From: Apostichopus japonicus
Taxonomy: Eukaryota > Echinodermata > Holothuroidea > Aspidochirotida > Stichopodidae
DNA length: 64,000 nt
Direction of reading: 5' to 3'
NCBI RefSeq assembly: GCF_037975245.1
Contig: NC_092568.1
Location: 24,039,501-24,103,500, forward strand
Shown here: positions 58,541-64,000 of the stretch, one piece after another
How positions within the stretch are numbered: the first letter of the stretch is position 1
Layout of the letters: each line of letters begins with the position of its first letter
The notes under the pieces: generated by a model
What the model saw: only the letters and a program-made list of their open reading frames with translations
Databases searched by the model: none
Told to the model about the DNA's origin: nothing
Translations under genes and position numbers: made by a program

Positions 58541-59186
58541 AAAAGGTTATTTGAAAATATTAAGTTAGCTTGAATTGGCTGGAATCCAATTACTGTCTTG
58601 TTAAGCAAAATAACATCAGCTACAACCAATAGACTAATTAACAGAGTCTATCATTAATGACTGTCCAAAGGTTTCTTGCATGTTATTGCATGTAACTTAT
58701 TGGATGACGAAGGATTGAATCAATAAACTACACCAACCAGTTTGCTTTGGTCATGTCTCTTAGTAGAGATTAATACCTTTTGAACGATGCTCCATAGTAT
58801 AATCCTGAGTATTTCCATGGTAACAGAGCAAATTCAAAAAGTCCTGACAATATGAACAATATTTTATGGAATTAGGGAACACAAAGAGGACTTTTGTTGA
58901 ATAGATGACGGTTTCATATTAAAATTTGTGAAGGATAAGACAGATGTCTAATATTTTCCAAGAAAGTAAATTTGTTATGTTTTTAGAAGAGGCATTGCAA
59001 ATATAGACAGAACTTCATTGAATTTAAGGAAACCCAGAGGAGGCCCTTTCGTATTGATTCCGCTCGTTTGAGCCAAGGGCTCACAACTGCCTGTCAAGTA
59101 AGATACCAAACAGAACAATTTTGTTTTTTGTAACATGTATGGTGTTGTGTTGCATACAGTTTTGGATGAAGTAGGGGCGATTTGAC

Positions 59187-59255
59187 CCATCTGTCACAGG
59201 GCCCCATCTGTCACAGGGCCCCATCTATCACATGGTCCCATCTGTCACACTAATG
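59187..59255. repeat. Short tandem repeat CATCTGTCACAGGGCCC
   Basis: Four units of 17-18 bp; the first two are identical and the last two diverged. Confidence 0.85.
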
Positions 59256-62200
59256 CCTCCATCTCTTACAGCTACAGGATAGAAAAAAACATGCACCAGA
59301 GAAATACTAGTTCTATGCTCTATCAACTTATCTGTCTGTCCTTGTTAAAGATGGTAGTTATCTCAATTAAGTAATCATTTTTGTATTGATTGGTGGTACA
59401 ATTCAAAACCCCTATGCTCTCTTATATGATTAACAAAGTTTATCCTGTATTTGTATCATAAATTAAACCCCCCCCCCCATGGTTACTAACATAATATTAT
59501 CCTGACGTACAAAAGACTCTTGACTGTATGTGTTTGGCAAGCTGTCCACTTCCATGCTAAAGCAGATACTGTTCATCATTTCAGAATGTCAGTGTTTACA
59601 CCCTGAATGAAAAACAGCGTTTGTGAAACCTAAAAAGCTTAGGCATTCAGCTGAAGGCAGTTTTTCAACTTTTACGAACCCCTCCGGGGCCTCAAATAGA
59701 TAGGACAATGTTTCAACGTAATTAATGCCCACTCCTCTTCAAATGAGATCACCTGCAGCAGCTATCTTCCAACCCTTCAATAAACCCCTTTGAATTGATT
59801 ACTATGCATGGTCATTTCTGAGAGTGCGATTCAGGCATTCTTTCTGTTGTGTATAATGTTGAGGCAACTGATTGGATAAATTGCAACATACTATCAAACT
59901 AGTATACACTTGAACATGAGAAGAATAATCCTTATTTACATTCCAATGACCTCATCCCAGATGTATGAAAGGTATAAGGAGATGTAGTTCTCTTTGATAT
60001 TGGTACAAGACAACAGTGTAGACCAACAGTGTAAGATCCAAGTTTCTAAATGAGTCGAGGGAGTGGGGGTGTGACCATGGGGTCATTGAAGCTGACTCCC
60101 ATGTTGGGCAGTTTTTTTTGGTCCTCCACCAGGAACAAAAATAGAACCTCAATGCGAAATAGCGTTTTCTGTGACATTTTTAGCTTTTATTAGGTCTGCA
60201 GTCTGCATGCAAGGTTGTGCTAATATCTACTTTTAAATTTTGTATCAGGCAGAAAAGGGTGGTGCACACCCTGTACCCCTGGATCAGCGCCCGTTATATA
60301 TCCACAATACATTCATATAAAAAAGCATGCCTAAACTACATTGCATAAGATTCACAGAAGATGATATCTTCTGTTTAAAGTCAGGTAAATGCTAATTACA
60401 CACAAATTTCAATATAATTCCATATCATGTCTAAAGAACTGAACATTGCCATTTTGAAAATTTCCAGCATGAAAAATCACAAAAGAGTAGCCGATCAAGG
60501 ATTTCTCGGAAGAGGGCACCCCAGGGTATATAGTGAAATTCATACCAACTTAGCAGTGTATAAGAAAACATGGGTAGAAATTAAAATGTGTTGAAGTGTG
60601 AAGGAAGATATTTTAAAGTCACATTGGAGAAAATGTGAGTCTTAAGTGATGATTAGAGGAGTTAAACAATGTCTGTCTTGTTGAACATTGATTAACACAA
60701 AATTTAATGTTATATCCAAGTTTAACTATGAAAAAAGGTAAAATCCAGAGTTCGTTATTTCGAATCCCATTCTAGCCAAAAGTCTTTTCTCTTTCCATTA
60801 TAAATTTTATTGGATAGAAAAGTTCTCCTTTTTCAATTGAACGGACTGGAAATATCGACAGAAGCTTACAAGTGTTTTTTTTTGTTTCATTTCAACGTAA
60901 CAAACTTCTTTGGTAAATCATATTTGTGTAAGATCTTTCTAATCGATGAAAACAATGTGTATTATTTTGACAGTTGAGGGAACTGTCCTGACAAATTCTC
61001 AAGGATTTTTGGAGACTTTATCGCCCAGCGGCTGTGAATCTGTTATTGTTAATGGGTTAATCGACTTCTCACTTGGAGCTGCCAAATAGCTTGTCTTTAC
61101 CAGAAAAGTTTTAGTATTACCTGTATATTGTTGTTATATTTTCCCCTTCCTTTTTGCTGTTCAGTAATATAAATAATTTTGCATATAGTGTTAAGTGCTT
61201 TATGTTAGCTAGGATATAGGTAGACACACACTACATTTTACATTGCATTACTAGACAGATGTTCACCCCAACAAAAAGAAAATTTAAATGGTGGCAAAGC
61301 TTTCTCTGAGATATGGGTAAGTAGTTAATGCATTCATGATAAATTGTATCAAGTGGAAGCAGATATATATGTAGAGAGTATGTACCTCTAGTGTATAAGG
61401 TATGTATGTATGATTCTCTGTCAATGGTATGTACAATATACAGGTATATTATAACCTTAAAGAGAGCTGCTGGTGGGTTTTAATGTTTATGAGATTGTAC
61501 TTCAAGCACCAGATGTTTTCAATGTGGAAGTTAAGTTGTGCATATGTGAGGAGTATTAGTGTTTGTCTCAAGTAAAGATATTTGAGAACATTATATGTGC
61601 ATAATATGTATAAGTTTGTTTGCGTGTGGGTGTGTGTATAATGATCATACTGTACACGTCTGATGTTTTTGTATACATATATAACGTGTGTATGACGGAA
61701 AAACTTGAACGAACAGTTTTGAGCGAGCTACTGTAGGCAATCAGTCGGCATGTGTGTGTATCATATCATCGAGACACCTACCACAATAAATTAACAAATT
61801 TCAATAAATTGACAGTAAATTTATATTTGGACCAATCTGTGACTTATGTACACTATATACACTGATGTTTCCCTTCGTATCCATTTATAAAAATAAAAAA
61901 AAATTACCAATCAAATTTTACATAGAAAAATAATGAAGCAGTTTGGATCATATATCAGGGCAAATTTTTAATGGTAGTCCGGTCATCTGAGCCTACCAAA
62001 TTTCTGTTTTGATGAGTGATGACCAAAGTCAGCTGTGGAGTTTGTCAGGAGGACGACTTTTTGTTTACATCAAATTCAGATTGCATTGTAACTAAATAAC
62101 TCCAAATAGGTCAAATGGTCAATTGGTATCACCCTTCCCCCCCCCCCCAAAGCTACATATTTTGCGGCGACCAAGTTTGCCTTAAGGGATACAACCAAAC

Positions 62201-63785
62201 CATGGTTGTCCAACGGACATCCAGAGAAAATCTTTAACAAGTTTGCCCTGTATAATAATATCTTTAAAACTTTGGTAGTTCCTACTTCAGTGGAAAAGTT
62301 AGTATTCCTTCAAATACCATAATAAAAGAGTCTATTAACTAATGCATGTTTGAAATAATTTGGAATATGAAGCCATTGTGCTTTAATCAGATTGAAACAA
62401 CACTGGCTCACAATGATGTAAATTAGTAGACAGTGTACAGACATCTAGGCTGTGGCAAGTATATCAAAAATTGTAACAAATCTGTACAGATCTCTAATTT
62501 GCCATTACCTAGTGTCTGCTTATAAATCTCAACCAATCACAATTATTTTAACATTTTCTGTTAGAGGAGTTGTTTATGCCTCAGAGGCATTTCAAGGAAT
62601 CCGATGTTCAATTATTAAGATGGAATAAACAACAAGTATATACTCATTATAGAATTTCAGGAGATTGTGCAAAAATGAAATATGTTCTTCTAGAGAAAGA
62701 GCATATTGGATCCTGGCCTTCTTGAAATCTCAAGTTCAGTTTGTAGACAAGATGTGAACGTTTTTTTCACTTCTTGGTAATGTTAACCAATCGGAGTGCT
62801 GTTTCTTAACGCTGGATAAAAAAGTCCTCCAAGCGTCTAATAATAGCAACTGTTGCTTTGATGAAAGGGAAAAAAAAAAAAATGGAGGTTATCAAGTCAA
62901 GTCAAGGTATGAATTACGTTCATAAATAAAACTGTTAAATACATCAATTAAATTATCAAACTATTGAAAACATCATTTAAACGATTAATAAAACTTTTGA
63001 ATACATCGATTAAACAATTAATCAAACTGTAACACACATTTTGTTTTCCCTCATTAAATTTTGTTTTTCGTCTATCAGTTTATTGTCAGGGATTGTATTT
63101 ACCAAATGAAACAAAGAAGAAGAGATAAAACTATGTATTAGCTTCCACATAGAGGAAGAAAGTAAAACAAAGAAGTACTCAATTAAACAATTTATCAATC
63201 TATTAAATTTATCTTCCTAACTTTTTTCACCAAAGTGACAGTGTGTAATTTGAGGCATTTTTTTTTTCATGGATTTAATTTGGATTTGCTACTAATCAAA
63301 GCTCATACATAATTTAATGTTTCTTGACAGTCACATGCAAAGATGAACCAAACTGCATAATTTCAAGGCTTTCGTCTTTGGTTTCATCTTTTGAATATGA
63401 AGCTTAAATTGACTGAGTATAAAAGCTACATAACTATTATTACTTTTTAGTATTGGGCAGATTTGAAAAATAAGGGTAAAAATAATCGACCCAGAAAACT
63501 GCTTAAATGGTGATGGTGACCAGCTTTGCTGCAAACATTCTGATCAAAAGTGGAGAAAAAATTCATGTTTTTAGACTTGCTCTCAAAATTCTCACCAAGA
63601 ATTTGAATTTTTGCATTAATGTTTTACCATTAACTCAAAAATCAAAAAAAAAAATAAGTATGAATAACATAGAAACTACTAAGGGTATTCTATTCTACAC
63701 CATTCAATTTTTTGTTAATATTTATCTTCACAATGTCGTTGTTTTGTTGTATTTCGTTCACTATGGATCTGATATTTGCTTGGCT
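59256..63785. other. Downstream intergenic sequence, second part
   Basis: AT-rich with C-runs at 59468-59479 and 62138-62149 and several A-runs. I see no gene, RNA gene or element end. Confidence 0.55.
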
Positions 63786-63789
63786 TATT

Positions 63790-63790
63790 T

Positions 63791-63838
<48 letters not shown>
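63790..63838. repeat. (AT)n microsatellite
   Basis: About 22 AT dinucleotides. It creates an artificial run of isoleucine and tyrosine codons in one frame. Confidence 0.95.
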
Positions 63839-63840
<2 letters not shown>

Positions 63841-64000
63841 GGAATTGTATGATACTCAAATGTAAATTACAATTTGAATGATTTATGAATCTTTTGGAAA
63901 CCAAAGATGGGTGTCATCCCAGGAGGCAAAAGTGATTTATAAGCTTTAGTATATACCATACCTGTCATGAAATACTTAAAGGAATATATACCAAAGAAAA

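Noticed and set aside
63507-63881. 124-codon frame at the right end
   Set aside because: It ends in an (AT)n microsatellite translated as Ile-Tyr repeats, and the earlier part is low-complexity AT-rich sequence.

Overview
This window is animal nuclear DNA. It is AT-rich and consists mostly of introns and repeats, and its one clear gene is split into many short exons with standard GT-AG junctions. The gene content, the CCTAGG-rich stretches and the mix of hAT-type, copia and CR1/L2-like elements suggest a marine invertebrate deuterostome. An echinoderm is plausible, but this is inference and the sequence does not prove it. Nothing bacterial or viral was seen.

Layout. Positions 1-14935 hold a 3.9-kb segment present twice in tandem (1-9637 and 11021-14935), separated by a 1.4-kb spacer. 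The first copy is interrupted by two elements that the second copy lacks: a 4707-bp DNA transposon (405-5111, 5-bp target duplication TATAG) and a 1006-bp hAT-type element (6253-7258, 8-bp target duplication ATGGTAAC). The second copy therefore preserves both empty sites. The 4.7-kb element carries a copia-type LTR/gag stub inside it and an exon-like reading frame close to each end. A possible first coding exon of an unrecognised gene lies on the minus strand at 15907-16143. The region 16.3-24.4 kb is largely non-coding and holds a 5'-truncated CR1/L2-like LINE (about 21575-23100).

The main gene is ERMARD (C6orf70 family, DUF4209) on the plus strand, 24432-53417. I could join 15 coding exons with consistent phases into a 668-residue protein that is close in length to the human protein (about 680) and recognisably similar along its whole length. 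It keeps two R-N/D-x3-H motifs of the HEPN ribonuclease type (R197/H202 and R380/H385) and a C-terminal membrane segment. The membrane segment is encoded by one 108-nt exon isolated between an 8.8-kb and a 7.7-kb intron. These introns hold a long GTCA-type microsatellite split by an inverted-repeat element, two further hAT-type elements (42585-43115 and 51359-52604), and a 78-bp satellite. The coding sequence ends with two adjacent stop codons followed directly by a consensus splice donor.

From about 53.5 kb to the window end I see no supportable gene, only local duplications, low-complexity tracts and AT-rich sequence.
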